In this document: one piece after another, positions 12,756 to 25,584 of the stretch
Position numbering within the stretch: position 1 is the first letter of the stretch
Layout of the letters: every line of letters begins with the position of its first letter
NCBI GenBank assembly: GCA_026120185.1
Contig: JANUWF010001165.1
Location: forward strand, 1,054,001-1,118,000
Origin: Voacanga thouarsii
Lineage: Eukaryota; Streptophyta; Magnoliopsida; Gentianales; Apocynaceae
Length of the DNA: 64,000 bases
Reading direction: 5' to 3'
Translations under genes and position numbers: made by a program
Notes under the pieces: generated by a model
The model's database searches: none
Told to the model about the DNA's origin: nothing
What the model saw: the letters and a program-made list of their open reading frames with translations, nothing else

Positions 12756-15700
12756 TGTAACACCCTACACCCTAGGTACCTAGATAGGGTAGGATGTCGC
12801 CACATCCAAAGGATTAGGGGTCTTTATAACGAAGTGCAAAATAAAACGAAAACTGCTAAATAAAATTAAAAGAATAATTTCATTACATCCGAAAGCAAAA
12901 CTTATACAAGTCTGGAAAATCAAAACTAACAAGCGTCTCTTGAAATAAAATTCAAAACACAACTAAAGAAATAAGTTGGAGCTTAACCCTAGCTTTGCCC
13001 CGCTCACTGAAAGCAATCCCCTGAAATCATGATATAAAAGGTGTGAGATTGACATCTCAGTAAGTCTCGTGTGTGCAAATGTCAGTTATAACCATTTCAT
13101 GTATGCAGGTTTATCAAAATAAAAAAAATCGTGTTTGCAAGCCAATATCATCAATAACAGTCATACAAAGGAGTCTTGCTCAATCAACCCAAAACAATTC
13201 ACAGTAAATCACTGTTTCATCACATTCACAATTCATTAAATAGGGATTAGCAAATGATTCAACAATATAGTAACACAATCCATATTATAGTTACCACCAT
13301 GATAGCTCCCTAATGTCTTCTTTCAACAAAGGGGCAATGGGGAATTCACCCACTAGGTGAGATACTTCTCCATCTCTATACCCAACATTCCGGTTGTCCA
13401 ATCCGGATCAACAATATCCACATGAACCAATATGCTAGCTTGGACCTGCCTGACTAAATAGTACTGTCGTTTCTCCAAGTTGAGTTTATCTTCTGGAGGT
13501 GGCTACCTACCAGAAGACTTACTCTTGCTCTTCGAAACTAGTGCTACTAGCCTACCCCACTGAGTACTCAACGCTCCTCATTTAGGGGCAAAATCATTTT
13601 TCCTTTTCCAAAAGTTTTTATTAGTTTGATTGCAAAACGTGGTTTTCGTAACCGCATTTTCAAAATCGTTTGACAATAATGTAAGAAATCGTTTTTGAGT
13701 TTGAATAAATAAAATTTAGTAAATTTGCTTTGAAAATAAATTATCCACGTTTTCAATCCAAGTATCACAACAATCCAGTATAACTCATCATTTTTAGTCA
13801 AGGCTCAATCCTTGTGTCAAAACATCATATTGACATCAATTCCAAATAACATTGTAAAAATTGCTTGCAAACAAGTAACATTTATCAAAACAGTTATGCA
13901 GGGACTTACTTGAATATACTCAGCAATTAACCACAGCAATGTTCGTTCTCTCTTTCACTTTCTTTCTTATCTAGAATCAACGATTCTATAATTAGGACCC
14001 AAAGGTTATTCCACTATCATTATGCATCATGAATCCGAATGATCATATTAACCCTCTAAGTCATTTATGGCAACTAGATAGACTATTTCATTAAATCATC
14101 ACCATAGCTACCCATAATCATGCATCTCATCATTATGCATGCTTATAGACAAATCAAACCATCTACATAACGACTTCTATACTCAATTACCATTAACTTC
14201 CTCTATGAACCCTAATTGCATCAAAAAATCTCATATTTGTTCAACATACACAAGATCTAGATCATCATAACAATATTTATCCATATTCAATGCCATATAT
14301 GCCTAGTTCATCATATTGCACTATTAAACTCAGTAATCTAATCAAATCATGCTTCCATGCTAGGCTTCATGCATATTATTCCCTCCATACATTCCACCCT
14401 AATCTAATTCAAAGGGGTTAAGCCTCAATTACCTCTTAGGCGGCACAACAAGAGCAAATGTGGCGCCTTTGGTGCTTGCTTGGGTTCGCTTGAGGGAGAG
14501 AGTCGATTGCTCCCCTTTTGGCTTCCTTAGTTCGAAGGTCACTAGAGATAGGCTAAATTAGCCCTTTTTGATCAATATTTAGGAGAAGAAGATGAGAAGA
14601 ATTGAAGAGGAGTTGATGAGGAGTTGAGGAGTTGCTTACCTTAGAGTTGGTTTTTAGCTTTGATGGAGTTTTGGTGCTGTTTTGGCCTAGATGTGGAAGA
14701 GGGTTGGCGGCTGGAATTTCTGAGCAGAAGAGGGTGTTTAGGGTTTGTTTGAGGCTGATTAATGAAAGAGATGGGTTAGGCTGAGGTGCTTTAGGGTTTA
14801 GGTATTTGAAGAAGTTTTTGTCTTGCTAGGGTTCCTTGATCACAAGAGAAAATTGCTTAGCTTTGGTGTTCCCTATGGCTGTGGAAATAAAGGAGGGGAA
14901 TTAAGGTTGATTGCTGTTTTTTTTTTAGAAGCTGAGGGTGTTGAGATTTTGGACATAAAAGGAAGACAAATATGATTGGTTTTGGGTCCCTATAATAGCG
15001 AGAATAGGAAAGGAAGAATAGGCCTTTGTGCAGCTGTTTTTCTACTTGATAGCTAGGGAACTTTTGTGCAGATTTTATGTTAGAATTTATGGGTGAATTA
15101 GGGCTGAAGGTGGCTGAAAATCTGGAGGAAAAGGAGAAGAAAAGATGCTGATTCTCTGGCTGCTTCTTGGACGAGATTAGGAAAAGAAAGATTAGGGTTT
15201 GTGCAGCTGTTTTTGCTGGACTACTGGAGGGGTTTTTGATGCAAGTTTTGTCGCTGGAAATTTCAGGCAGAATGGGTGTGTGAACAGTGACAAAAATTCT
15301 AAAGAGCTGAAATTCTGGTTTCCTTTTGGCTGTAAGCAAGTCCTAATTGGTTAGGGTTTTCTTGGCCAATCCTAGTTAGGTTTTGGGAGTGTTTTAGATA
15401 AGTTGTCTTCATCCTATGTGGCGGTTGCTAGGAGGGAGTTTTCCAGAAAACCCTAGAGAATAATTAGGTTATCTATTTAGGGAATAGATTAATTAATCCC
15501 CTACATTAATTTGAGTGCTTTTTAAACAGCTATTAAAGAGCTATTTGGTAAGAAAATTTCTGGTTTCCTAATCCTTGAAATTACTGAATTTTCCCCTTCC
15601 TTTTTCCCCTTCAATATTTCGAAACCCTTGCTCAATCCAAGGCCCAAACATCTCATTTAAACCCAGCTTTTAAAGATCTAATCTAGTAATCTTTAAAATT

Positions 15701-16205
15701 CTCTACAAGATTATGATAGGATATTAGGAACAAAAATTTAATTTACTAATTTTATAAAATAATTTCCAAGTTAAAGTACACCTCCAATTCTTAGGAAATT
15801 GGTCTCCAAACCCTTATGGATTTTGGCTAAGGCTAGGGAAATTAGGGTAGATGGAAAATAAAAGAAAGGAGAGAATTTTGAGATAGCTAGGATTCGAACT
15901 CAAGCCCACCAAAGAACATACACTAAGCTCTATCCACTAAACCACATTAATTTTTGGTAAATATTCTCCTAATAAATTCCTTTAATTCTTACTCACTTAC
16001 TCTATCCTTTTTATAATAAATTCCCTTCAATAAAATAAAGATCAACTACCTCAAATACTACAACCATTCGAAGACAAACTAATTCATGCAAAAACAAATT
16101 GATATTTTCATGAAAATACTTCAAGTCATCAAATGTAGCATAACTCAATATGATATGCATGACTTTTCCCCATTTACTAAAGGTGGTCTAATATGGGGTA
16201 TTACA
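12756..16205 (-). mobile_element. 3' LTR of Tekay2
   Basis: On the minus strand it runs from TGTAATACCCC (16205) to GGTGTTACA (12756). It is collinear with 20570-22113 plus 26518-28422. Open frames inside it, such as 14857-15339 on the minus strand, are not kept open in the sister LTR and have no recognisable domain, so they are not genes. A tRNA-like unit lies at 15890-15944. Confidence 0.92.
15885..15950 (-). promoter_or_regulatory. tRNA-like A-box/B-box unit in LTR U3
   Basis: On the minus strand TGGTTTAGTGGATAGAGC (15944-15927) fits the tRNA A-box consensus TRGYNNANNNG. Twenty-five bases on, GAGTTCGAATCC (15901-15890) contains a perfect B-box, GWTCRANNC. Short T runs follow about 30-45 bases later. 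The D-arm can pair, but the anticodon stem cannot, so this is not a functional tRNA gene. It looks like a tRNA-derived internal Pol III promoter, such as the head of a SINE. It starts about 260 bp into the LTR. Whether it is transcribed is unknown. Confidence 0.55.
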
Positions 16206-16221
16206 TCCTCTCCCCCTTAAG
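16206..16221 (-). other. Polypurine tract of Tekay2
   Basis: The minus strand reads TTAAGGGGGAGAGGA directly before the LTR start TGTAATACCCC. This is the expected plus-strand priming site beside the 3' LTR. Confidence 0.85.
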
Positions 16222-16255
16222 AGAATTTCGCCCCAAAATTCAGAGTGCTATACCT

Positions 16256-17561
16256 TTAGAGCAAGTTCGGGTATTTCTTCTTCACCCAATCTTCAGTTTC
16301 CCATGTTGCATCTTGAGTACCGTGATGATCCCACAAAATCTTCACCATGGGTATCTGTTTACTTCTCAACACCTTGACACTCCGATCCAAAACCTTAATC
16401 AGTTTCTCAACGTAGCTCAAATTAGGCTGTAGAATTAATGGCTTCTCATTGAATACATGCTTTGGGTCAGGGTTGTATTTCTTCAACTGGGATACATGGA
16501 ACACATCTTGAATTCCTGCTAATCCTTCCAGCAACTCCAACCGATACACCACAGGTCTAATCTGTTCGATCACGGGAAAAGGTCCTAGGTATCTAGGACT
16601 CAGCTTCCCTCCTTTAGGATGCTTCAGAATTCCTCTGCTCGGCGTTATCTTTAGAAAAGTTCGGTCCCCGACCTGAAACTCCAACTCCCTTCTTCTATTG
16701 TCGGCATAACTCTTCCGTTGGCTTTGAGCGGTTTTCAGTCTCTCCTTTATTATCTTTACTTTATCGGCCATTTCCTCAATATTCACTTCCCCAGACTTGC
16801 TGATTTGACCATCCTCTGCCCATCCCTAATACAAGGGTACTTGACATTTTCGCCCATATAACGCTTCGTAGGGTGCCATTCCATTTGACGCCTGATGACT
16901 ATTGTTGTAGGCTAACTCAGCGTAGGGTATATAATCTATCCACTTATCTCCAAAATCCAGCATGCAAGCCCTAAGCATGTCCTCCAATATTTGGATGACT
17001 TTCTCGGACTGTCCATCAGTTTACGAGTGAGCAGATGTGCTAAGATTCAGAGTCGTCCCCATTGACTCTTAGAACTTGACCCAAAATCTGGAGGCAAATC
17101 TGGGATCTTGGTTGGATACAATACTGGTCGGCACTCCATGCAACCTAACTACTTCGCGAATATATATCTTTGCCAGTTTTTCCATAGAGTCCCTCACATT
17201 CACCGGAATGAAATGAGCTATCTTGGTCAATCTATCAACCACTACCCACACAGCATCCTTCATAGTTTTAGACATTAGTAATCCAGTAACGAAATCCATC
17301 GTCACCTCTTGCCACTTCCACTCGGGTATAGGTAACGGCTGTAGCAATCCGACTGCCTTCTTGTGCTCTGCTTTTACCTTCTGGCACGTCAAGCAAGTAG
17401 AGACGTATTGCGCCACGTCTTTTTTTCATTCCCGGCCACCAATAGGCCTTTTTCAGATCTTGGTATATCTTAACTTCTCCTGGATGAATGGAATACTTGC
17501 TCTTGTGAACCTCATCCATTATCTTTCTTTTCAATATTGGGTCATCCGGTACACATAGTCA
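16256..17561 (-). pseudogene. pol: Tekay2 integrase with chromodomain (broken)
   Basis: The reading order on the minus strand is the zinc-binding HHCC region (about 17400-17530: '[20 protein letters not shown]', then CLTC), the DDE core (about 16770-17330) and the C-terminal region (16256-16786). The core has 'VVDRLTKIAHF' and 'TDGQSEKVIQ', but the second acidic residue is lost: the motif reads SIVSNQDPRF, with asparagine at 17111-17113 where the family has aspartate. A homopolymer frameshift lies at about 17417-17427, and stops fall near 17068 and 16787-16860. The last 60 residues ('ILWDHHGTQDATWETED') are a chromodomain, which in chromoviruses targets integration to heterochromatin. Not functional as it stands. 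Confidence 0.88.
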
Positions 17562-17763
17562 TTCTCGGAAATACGTCACTCCTGATTCATCAGTCCGAAA
17601 TTCCTTATTTCCTTGTTCACTTCCTTTGCCTTCAAATTCTGAAACTTTTGGTTATTCCGTTGAGCCTCACTAATCTCTTACCTCAGCTCAAGCTCTAATC
17701 TCAGGTTGCTCAAGCTAATTTTTCCTTCTCCTACTTCTGCTTATTTCCCCAAGATATCTTGTA

Positions 17764-19570
17764 CTACTTGAACTCTTGTACCCTCAAGCTAGCCATCCTC
17801 ACTTTTCGACTCAGCGCATCAGCTACCATATTCACTTTCCCCGGATGGTAATTAATCGGACACTTGTATTCCTCCAAAAACTCCATCCACCTCCTCTGCC
17901 TTAAGTCTATGTCCTTTTGCGTGAATATGTACTTCAAGCTCTTATGATCTGTGAAAATTTCATATTCCGCCCCATACAAATAGCGTCACCATTTCTTCAA
18001 AGCAAACACTATCGCTACTAACTCCAGATCGTGAGTCGAATAGTTTACCTCGTGCAGTTTCAACTTTCTCGAGGCATAGGCGATAACTTTCCTGTCCTGC
18101 ATCAGCACTGCCCCTAGACCTTCCTTAGATGCATCCGTGTACAAGGAGTAGGCCTTACCTTCCCCGGGTAGGCTCAGCACTGGTGCCATCATTAATCTCC
18201 TCTTAAGCTCTTGGAAGCACTTTTCACACTTATCATTCCAGATGTATGGCACGTCCTTCCTTAGCAATTGGGTCATTGGCGTCGCCAGTATAGAGAAGTT
18301 CTTAATGAAACGGCGGTAATATCCCGCCAATCTAAGAAAACTCCTGACCTCGGCCACACTCTCCGGTTGCTTCCAATTTGAAACTACCTCGACTTTTGAT
18401 GGGTCCACCTTAATTCCATCTTTAGATATCACGTGGCCAAGGAAAGCCACTGAATCCAACCAAAATTCGCACTTGCTAAATTTAGCATAAAGTTTATACT
18501 CTCTTAATTTCTCTAGTACTAACTTTAGCTGCTCTACATGCTCCTCGGGACTTTTAGAGTAGATTAAGATGTCGTTTATGAACACTACCACAAACTTATC
18601 CAGGTACGGTTGAAAAACCCTGTGCATAAGATCCATGAAAATGGCAAGTGCATTAGTTACTCCGAATGGCATCACCACGAACTCGTAGTGGCCATATCTC
18701 ATGTTGAAAGCTGTCTTGGGAATATCCTCCTCCTTGATTGGCACTTGGTAGTAACCTTGCTGGAGATCCAACTTAGAAAAGTAGCACGAACCTTGCAATT
18801 TATCGAACAACTCATCGATCAAAGGTAAGGGATGCTTGTTCTTGATTGTGAGGTTGTTCAACCCCCTATAGTCTATGCACAATCTCAATGTCCTATCCTT
18901 CTTCTTCATGAACAACACTGGGCCTCCCCATGGCGATGTACTGGGTCTTATGTACCATTGGATAACCAATTCTTCTACTTGCTCCTTCAATTCTTTCAAT
19001 TCTGCGAGCGCCATCCGATAAGGAGTCTTTGACATCGGCTCTGCTCCCGAAACTAAATCAATGGTGAACTCGACTTCTCGGGAAGGTGGAAGAGAAGCAA
19101 GTTCAGCCGAAAATACGTCTGCAAAGTCCTTTACCACCTCGGTGCTCTCGAAAGTACACTGATCCTTGGGCTTATTGATTAGATAAGCCAAATATCCCAC
19201 ACAACCCTTCTTCAGCATTTTCCTCGCCTTTGCACCTGCTATCAAGAATTTCAACTTCCTCACCTTTCTCCCATTGAACTCTAATAAGTTACATCCGGGT
19301 CTAACAAACTGCACTGTCTTAGCCTTGCAATCCACTCTTGCTCCATGCTTTGCTAACCAGTACATACCCAGAATCAGATCATAGTTGTCGATGGGTAGGA
19401 TTATGAGGTCCGCCTTCAAAATCTCTTTTCCTACCACTACATTGCACCCTTGCACTACTTTACTCGCACCTCTTTTCCTCCCTAAAGGTGTACTCACTAA
19501 CATGGTATAAAGTAACTTAACTTTGTCCCAACTCAACTGGCATGCAATTGATGAACTTATAGATTTGAAA
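17764..19570 (-). pseudogene. pol: Tekay2 protease-RT-RNase H (broken)
   Basis: The longest open stretch is 17986-19536 on the minus strand (516 codons, opened by a TTG rather than a true start). Protease motifs are '[13 protein letters not shown]', but the N-terminal DSGA active-site segment has been deleted. RT shows '[12 protein letters not shown]', 'PFGVTNA' and an active site FINDIL, with asparagine at 18574-18576 in place of the first catalytic aspartate. RNase H starts '[15 protein letters not shown]' (about 18115-18160) and continues after a TGA near 17984 into 17764-17979 ('[10 protein letters not shown]'). It is otherwise well preserved, so inactivation is not very old. Confidence 0.9.
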
Positions 19571-19881
19571 TAACTTGCAATGCATCAAAAAATAAATTTT
19601 GAAAATAATACTCCAAATAGAGTAGAAAAATTAATAAAATCATGCTTTTATTAACTAAATCCAACTTGGTACAAAATAAGGGAGTATTCTACTAGGTACT
19701 CATTTTTATTCTTGCTAAATAAAATTTTGGAATAAGGAATAAATGTTGAATCAAACAAATGAACAAACATCTCTTTAATAAAATAAAATAATAAGGACTA
19801 AAGATCCCAAAACTCTAAGCATCACTAGAGTCGCTAGAGTCCACAGAAGTCTCAGGGGAAGGTTCCACTATTCATCATGCA
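19571..19881. other. AT-rich filler at the Tekay2 gag deletion junction
   Basis: No coding potential was found. The protease frame runs back to about 19570 and then dissolves. The gag zinc knuckle and capsid, normally about 1 kb or more, should lie here but are absent. The DNA reads like non-coding filler of unknown origin. Confidence 0.6.
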
Positions 19882-20340
19882 CTACAGTTGGGATGATCTC
19901 GGACACGATCCTTGGCGAAACCACTGCACCACTGCACTCTTAGGCCTCCCAGATTCCGACCCGTAGGACTCACTTCCTAGAAGCGTCAGGATTCCTTCCT
20001 CTATGGATAGGGTTGCGGGTGTATTGATACTACCCTTCCCCTCAATCACTTCCGCTTCACTCTCGCTCTCTAGCTCTCCTACCTCCCCTTCAATCCTAAT
20101 TCCTCCTAGCTCATCTTCACTCTCATCATTCATTGCTCCTCCATCCCCTATCTCCTCCTCATCATCTCCCTTATATTCTACCATACCCCCATTCTCCTCA
20201 AGTGCAGACATCTCAGGTATCGGGTCCTCGGGTTCTTTCTCTACTCCAAAGTCTTCTATCATAGGTGGCTTATAGTCTACCTCGTCCGCACCCAAAATCC
20301 ATCCACCCTTCGGTTCTGCCTCTAAATCAGATGATGATGA
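19882..20340 (-). pseudogene. Acidic ORF relic at the 5' end of Tekay2
   Basis: An open frame on the minus strand runs from about 20330 to 19882. There is no ATG in it; the stretch from 20295 uses TTG. The product is about 137-150 residues and strikingly acidic and serine/glycine-rich ('GDDEEEIGDGG', 'LESESEAEVIEG'), with no cysteines before the last few residues and no zinc knuckle. It lies between primer site and protease, where gag begins, so it is probably the N-terminal remnant of gag or of a 5' leader ORF. The function is not recognised. Confidence 0.45.
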
Positions 20341-20553
20341 ATCTAGTAGGGGATGGGGTTAGGTGCTCTACCACTTGTGGGACCACACATAAAAGGCTAG
20401 TCTCGGGTTACAGCTATGGATCTTCTAGACATCCTATAAAGGAAACATAGAGGAATTGGAACTAAATCTCAATTCCTAATGTTCAAGCACTATTCAATAA
20501 ATCTCAATTCCTAAGGTTTAGGTACCACTCAATCAAGTCAATTGCCTAAACCT

Positions 20554-20567
20554 ATTCTCTGATACCA
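20554..20567 (-). other. Primer-binding site of Tekay2 (tRNA-iMet)
   Basis: The minus strand reads TGGTATCAGAGAAT two bases inside the 5' LTR edge (20570). The first eleven bases match the 3' end complement of initiator tRNA-Met used by most plant LTR elements. Confidence 0.9.
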
Positions 20568-22362
20568 CTTGTAACACCCCACACCCTAGGTACCTAGATA
20601 GGACAGGATGTCGCCCCATCCAAAGGATTAGGAGTCTTTATAACAAGGTACAAAATAAAACGAAAACTGCTAAATAAAATTAAAAGAATAATTTCATTAC
20701 ATCTGAAAGCAAAACATATATACATATACAAGTCTGGAAAATCAAAACTAACAAGCGTCACTTGAAATAAAATTCAAAATACAACTAAAGAAATAAGTTG
20801 GAGCTCAACCCTAGCTTCGCCCAGCTCATTGAAAGCAATCCCCTAAAATCATGATATAAAAGGTGTGAGATTGACATCTCAGTAAGTCCCGTGTATGCAC
20901 AGGTCAATTATAACCATTTCATGTGTGCAAGTTTATCAAAACCACAAAATCGTATTTGCAAGCCAATCTCATCAATAACAGTCATACAAAGGAGCCTTGC
21001 TCAATCAACCCAAAAATAGTTCACAGTAAATCACTGTTTCATCACATTCACAATTCATTAAATAGGGATTAGCAAATGATTCAACAATATAGTAACACAA
21101 TCCATATCATGGTTACCACCATGATAGCTCCCCAATGTATTCTTTCAACAAAGGGGCAATGGGGAATTCACCCACTAGGTGAGATACTCCTCCATCTCTA
21201 CACCCAACATTCCGGTTGTCCAATCCGGATCAACAATATCCACATGGACCAATATGCTAGCTCGGACCGACCTGACTAAATAGTACTGTCATCTCTCCAA
21301 GTTGAGTTTATCTTCTGGAGGTGGCTACCTACCAGAAGACTCACTCTTACTCTTCGAAACTAGTACTACAAGCCTACCCCTGCTGAATACTCAACGCTCC
21401 CCATTTAGGGGCAGAATCATTTTTCCTTTTCCAAAAGTTTTTATTAGTTTGATTGCAAAACGTGGTTTTCGTAACCACATTTTCAAAATCGTTTGACAAT
21501 AGTATAAGAAATCGTTTTTGAATTTGAATAAATAAAATTTAGTAAATTCGCTTTGAAAATAAATCATCCACGTTTCTAATCCAAGTATCACAATAATCCA
21601 GTATAACTCATCATTTTTAGTCAAGGCTCAATCCTTATGTCAAAACATCATATTGATATCAATTCCAAATAACATTGTAAAAATTGCTTGCAAACAAGTA
21701 ACATTTATCAAAACAGTTATGCAGGGACTTACTTGAATATACTCAGCAATTAACCATAGCAATGTTCGTTCTCTCTTTCACTTTCTTCCTTATCTAGAAT
21801 TAACGATTCTATAATTAGGACCCAAAGGTTATTCCACTATCATTATGCATCATGAATCCGAATGATCATATTAACCCTCTACGTCATATATGGCAACTAG
21901 ATAAACTATTTCATTAAATAATCACCATAGCTACCCATGATCATGCATCTCATCATTATGCATGCTTATAGACAAATCAAACCATCTACATAATGACTTC
22001 CATAATCAATTACCATTAACTTCCTTTATGAACCCTAATTGCATCAAAAGATCTCATCTTTGTTCAACATACACGAGATCTAGATCATCATAACAATATT
22101 TATCCATATTCGATGTGAAACCCCAGTCGAAACCAACCTTAGAGTAAGGGGGTTGGGATGCATATCATACTCTATTGTATGTTTAAATATATTTTTTTAT
22201 GATTTTATGTGCTTTGGATTTAGGTTTTATAGTCTAGAGGCTTGAATATGGTTATTAAGTAAGGAGGGCAAAATGGTAATTTTTGCTTGAGGTGAAAATA
22301 GGGAGATAACTTGAGGATTAAATAGGAAAAATATTTTAGAGAGAAAATAAGAACAAAATTTG

Positions 22363-22417
22363 TGGTGGAGTGGTTAGAGCATTAGAATTAATTTTTGAGG
22401 TCTTTGCTTCAAATTCC
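22363..22417 (+). promoter_or_regulatory. tRNA-like A-box/B-box unit in the solo Tekay LTR
   Basis: TGGTGGAGTGGTTAGAGC (22363-22380) fits the A-box consensus exactly. After 25 bases, GCTTCAAATTCC (22406-22417) is a degraded B-box with two departures from GWTCRANNC. The offset from the LTR start (about 250 bp), the strand relative to the LTR and the 25-base gap are the same as in the Tekay2 LTRs at 15885 and 28105, despite general divergence. T runs follow about 35 bases later. Confidence 0.5.
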
Positions 22418-24020
22418 ATCATTGGAGCTTTAGCATGATTGAATTTTATTTTTGCTTGGGAAGGGGTATTTTCGGCCTTAAGTGCTTTAGCATAGGGTAG
22501 AGGTGTTGTCCTAAGAGAGACATGATAGGAGTACTCTAATCCTATTCTTGTGCCCTACTAAAAAATTCCTAAGGGAATTCATTCTTCCTTGATCTTTAAT
22601 TTTCCCTAATTCTCAATTCATTAGATTGGACAAATTTGTTCTAACCAATTTCATTCCAGAAATTTCATTTAAGTGCTGTGGCTTTGAAGGTTCAAAATGT
22701 CTAAGGGAAAGACATCTTATGGAACGAAAATGTGGAAGAGATGGGGAAGGTTCCAAGAGAATTAATTCCCCTAGTGAACCTTCTAAACTTTACTCTAGCT
22801 AGGTTCATTTTCCCTCATGTAATGAACTGAATTCTTTTTCAGCTTCTTGTGCCTTCAAGGCGTCGAAATTCTCAGCCATTATTCCCTCCGAAATGTTGTC
22901 AGAAAATGGCCCTTTTGATCAGCTTGAAATCTGAAATTTTCTAGTTGATATCGGGCTGCACAAATACTGTGCAAAACCAAAAAAATTTCTGGTTGAAATC
23001 GCAGCTTTGGTGGTCTTCAACCAAGCTGTTTTCTTCCAGTTTTCTCCCAGCTCCTTAGCCACGCTTTTCCTCCATGAAGTAGGCTGGAAACCAGCCATGA
23101 AAGGCCTCTGAAATCTCCTTCAAACTCTATGCAAACAGACTGGAAAATGGCAGCTGAAACTACCCAGAAAAATTTCAGCACTTGCGAAAATCCTATGCAG
23201 AATTTTTCCAGCCTTGTTTCCACTTCAGCCATGTCCGAAATCTTCCTCATCTTTCTATTCAAACCACTCTTAAATAGCCTTGAACTGAACTCCATTGTCT
23301 TCCCCAAGCTTCTGCACGAAAATCAGACATGGCTGCCCGAAAATATCTCCAACAAATCACTGCAATCATGCCTTGATTGGATACCAAAATTCCAGCAAAC
23401 TTAATTTGGCAACCTTCCATAAAATGCCCCTCAAACAACCAGACCTTCCCTTCACCATTACACTCCTTCTTTTTTCAGCCACCATTAACCTTTTTCAACC
23501 AGCTTTCATTCAGTAGAAACACAGAGCAACAATTCGGCCATAACAGCTCCAAAAAGCTTCCATTGAACAAAGATATTCTAGCTATATTTTGTTTCCAAAT
23601 TTGATCCCCAAAAATATTCTTTTAGGATTTCAACAACCAGCCTTTCCTTTTCCTTTCAAACCAGAAAAATAATCTTCCAAAACCTCTCAAAACAATTCGG
23701 TCACTCTCTCCCTTAGAATTTCGGCTAGCATTAACCAAAATCCCTCCATTCTCTTCAACCTTCAAGCACACATAGAATACCAAGAACACCTACTCCTTTC
23801 TTCGCCTAATATCTCTCCAAACCACTTCAAACTTCTTCCAAAAATTTCAAATTTCATCTACTCACTACCGTGAGTCCATCCATACCATTTTTAACATCAA
23901 ACTCCAAAATCCAACTTGCTCTTTTTGATAAAAAATCAGAAATTTTGTGAAGGTTCAAGAACACCTTCAAGGTAGGTTTGTTCAATCAACTTCATCTTCA
24001 CTAATATTTGATCTCTAATG

Positions 24021-24041
24021 AATATATATATATATATATAT
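24021..24041. repeat. (AT)n microsatellite
   Basis: About ten AT units within the solo LTR. Confidence 0.9.
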
Positions 24042-25500
24042 GAACAAGCATGCTAATGCACTCTCTTCTTCTCTTCCCTCTCTCTCTCTCTCTTGGCGGA
24101 ACACTCTCTTCTTCTGGGCCGAATGGTTCTTCACCAATGGCCATGCTTTCTTCATCTTCCATGGACGGATTTAGACATCTAGGAGTTGAGATCCATTCAA
24201 AACTCCTTCAAGGTACTCATCAATCAAGTAAGCCTTTTCAACCCTCCTTTTAAATTCTAGATTTATGTCTCTAGGATGATATTGGTAGGAGATGAATTAT
24301 GAATAGGATTTGACCATGTATTGTTGTGATGAGTAGAGATTGAAGCATGAATAAATGTGTGTTTATGATGGAGATGGAATTCATGCATGGGTTGATTATC
24401 TTGGTTGGTTGTATGGTATTTTTAGGGTTTAATGCATGTTTCCATGTCATAGGTAGTATTTGTGATCAAGTATGCTAGATATTATGTCATCTATGATGAA
24501 TATGATTTATATTCATGTATGATTATTGAAGCCATAATTATGTTTATGCTAGTAGAGGTTGGATCATGCCTTGATAAATTTGGATCTATGTTTTATTTAT
24601 GATTTGATGAATTGAAGTGGAGTATATGTTCATGATTGTAGTTAGCAAGTGGAATTATGATCATGAACTAATTGTCCCTAAGCTAATTTTATTTCATCAA
24701 TAAAATATTTAATATTATAATTTTTGCTAGTAAATTTGAAAACCCTAGGAAGGTAGATTTGGATTATTATATAAGGATATTTTAGTCAAATAAATGATAG
24801 CTTTTATTTCAAGAAATAGAATATATAGATATTATATATAATAATAGTATCAAATAAAGCCTTTTATTTAAATAATCATAATAAGTAAAAATATTAATTT
24901 TGTAAGTCTTATATTCATAAATATCATTAAAATTTATTATCTTTCAATTATTATCTTTTAATCAAAACCTGTTAAAAATTATTTATTAGCTTTCAATCAA
25001 GACCCATTAAAATTTATTTTCAACTAATTTTAGTTAGCAATTATTTTCAAACAATTAATTATTAGTAAATCATTATTTTACCTAATACCACCTAAAACTC
25101 TTCATTAAATAAACTCTAAATTATTCTTAGCAAGAATTACACCTTCAACTTATTAGTACCTATTTCCCAAAACACTAATTATTTTAAATATCAAATTCGA
25201 CTTAGCTTATAAACCTTTTTATTTATTATTTGACCTTAAAGCTTGGGACACTAGGATCATGGTAGTAGTGAGTTGAGTTAATCTTATTTGTGAAAGTAGA
25301 TTTTGGCTAGAGTTTGATTGTGATTTATATTTACCCCAGGCGGGGTTGGGTCAGCGATCGAAGATCTTTATTTTATCTCGAGTTAAGGATCAGGTAAACT
25401 CCTGCATAAAATCTGATTGATGTAAAATATTTATTATGGCAAGCCAAATGTAAAGTGCATGGACACTCATTTCTGTAAAGGCAATTGAGGATTGACTTCT

Positions 25501-25584
25501 TTCTTATTTCAGACAAATGAATTATTTGAAAATTAATAACTCTTTCTTATTTCAGACAAATGAATTATTTGAAAATTAATAAGC
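25501..25584 (+). repeat. 43-bp tandem duplication in the solo LTR
   Basis: The unit beginning 'ttcttatttcagacaaatga' at 25501 is repeated exactly from 25544. It is absent from the related LTR at 1-2091 (compare about 925-965). The near identity of the units suggests recent slippage. Confidence 0.85.

Noticed and set aside
14857..15339. 160-codon open frame on the minus strand in the Tekay2 LTR
   Set aside because: It lies wholly inside an LTR, is not kept open in the sister LTR (27080-27560), is low in complexity and has no recognisable domain.
15885..15950. A genuine tRNA gene
   Set aside because: The A- and B-boxes are good, but the anticodon stem does not pair and the acceptor stem is poor. 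I kept it only as a tRNA-like promoter unit.
20003..20275. Ser/Pro-rich 90-codon frame on the plus strand
   Set aside because: It is the antisense shadow of the acidic frame 19882-20340; Glu and Asp codons read backwards give Ser, Leu and Pro.
23017..23604. Overlapping open frames on both strands in the 4.4-kb solo LTR
   Set aside because: Several short frames on both strands cover the same bases, with no domain and no support from the related LTR at 1-2091.
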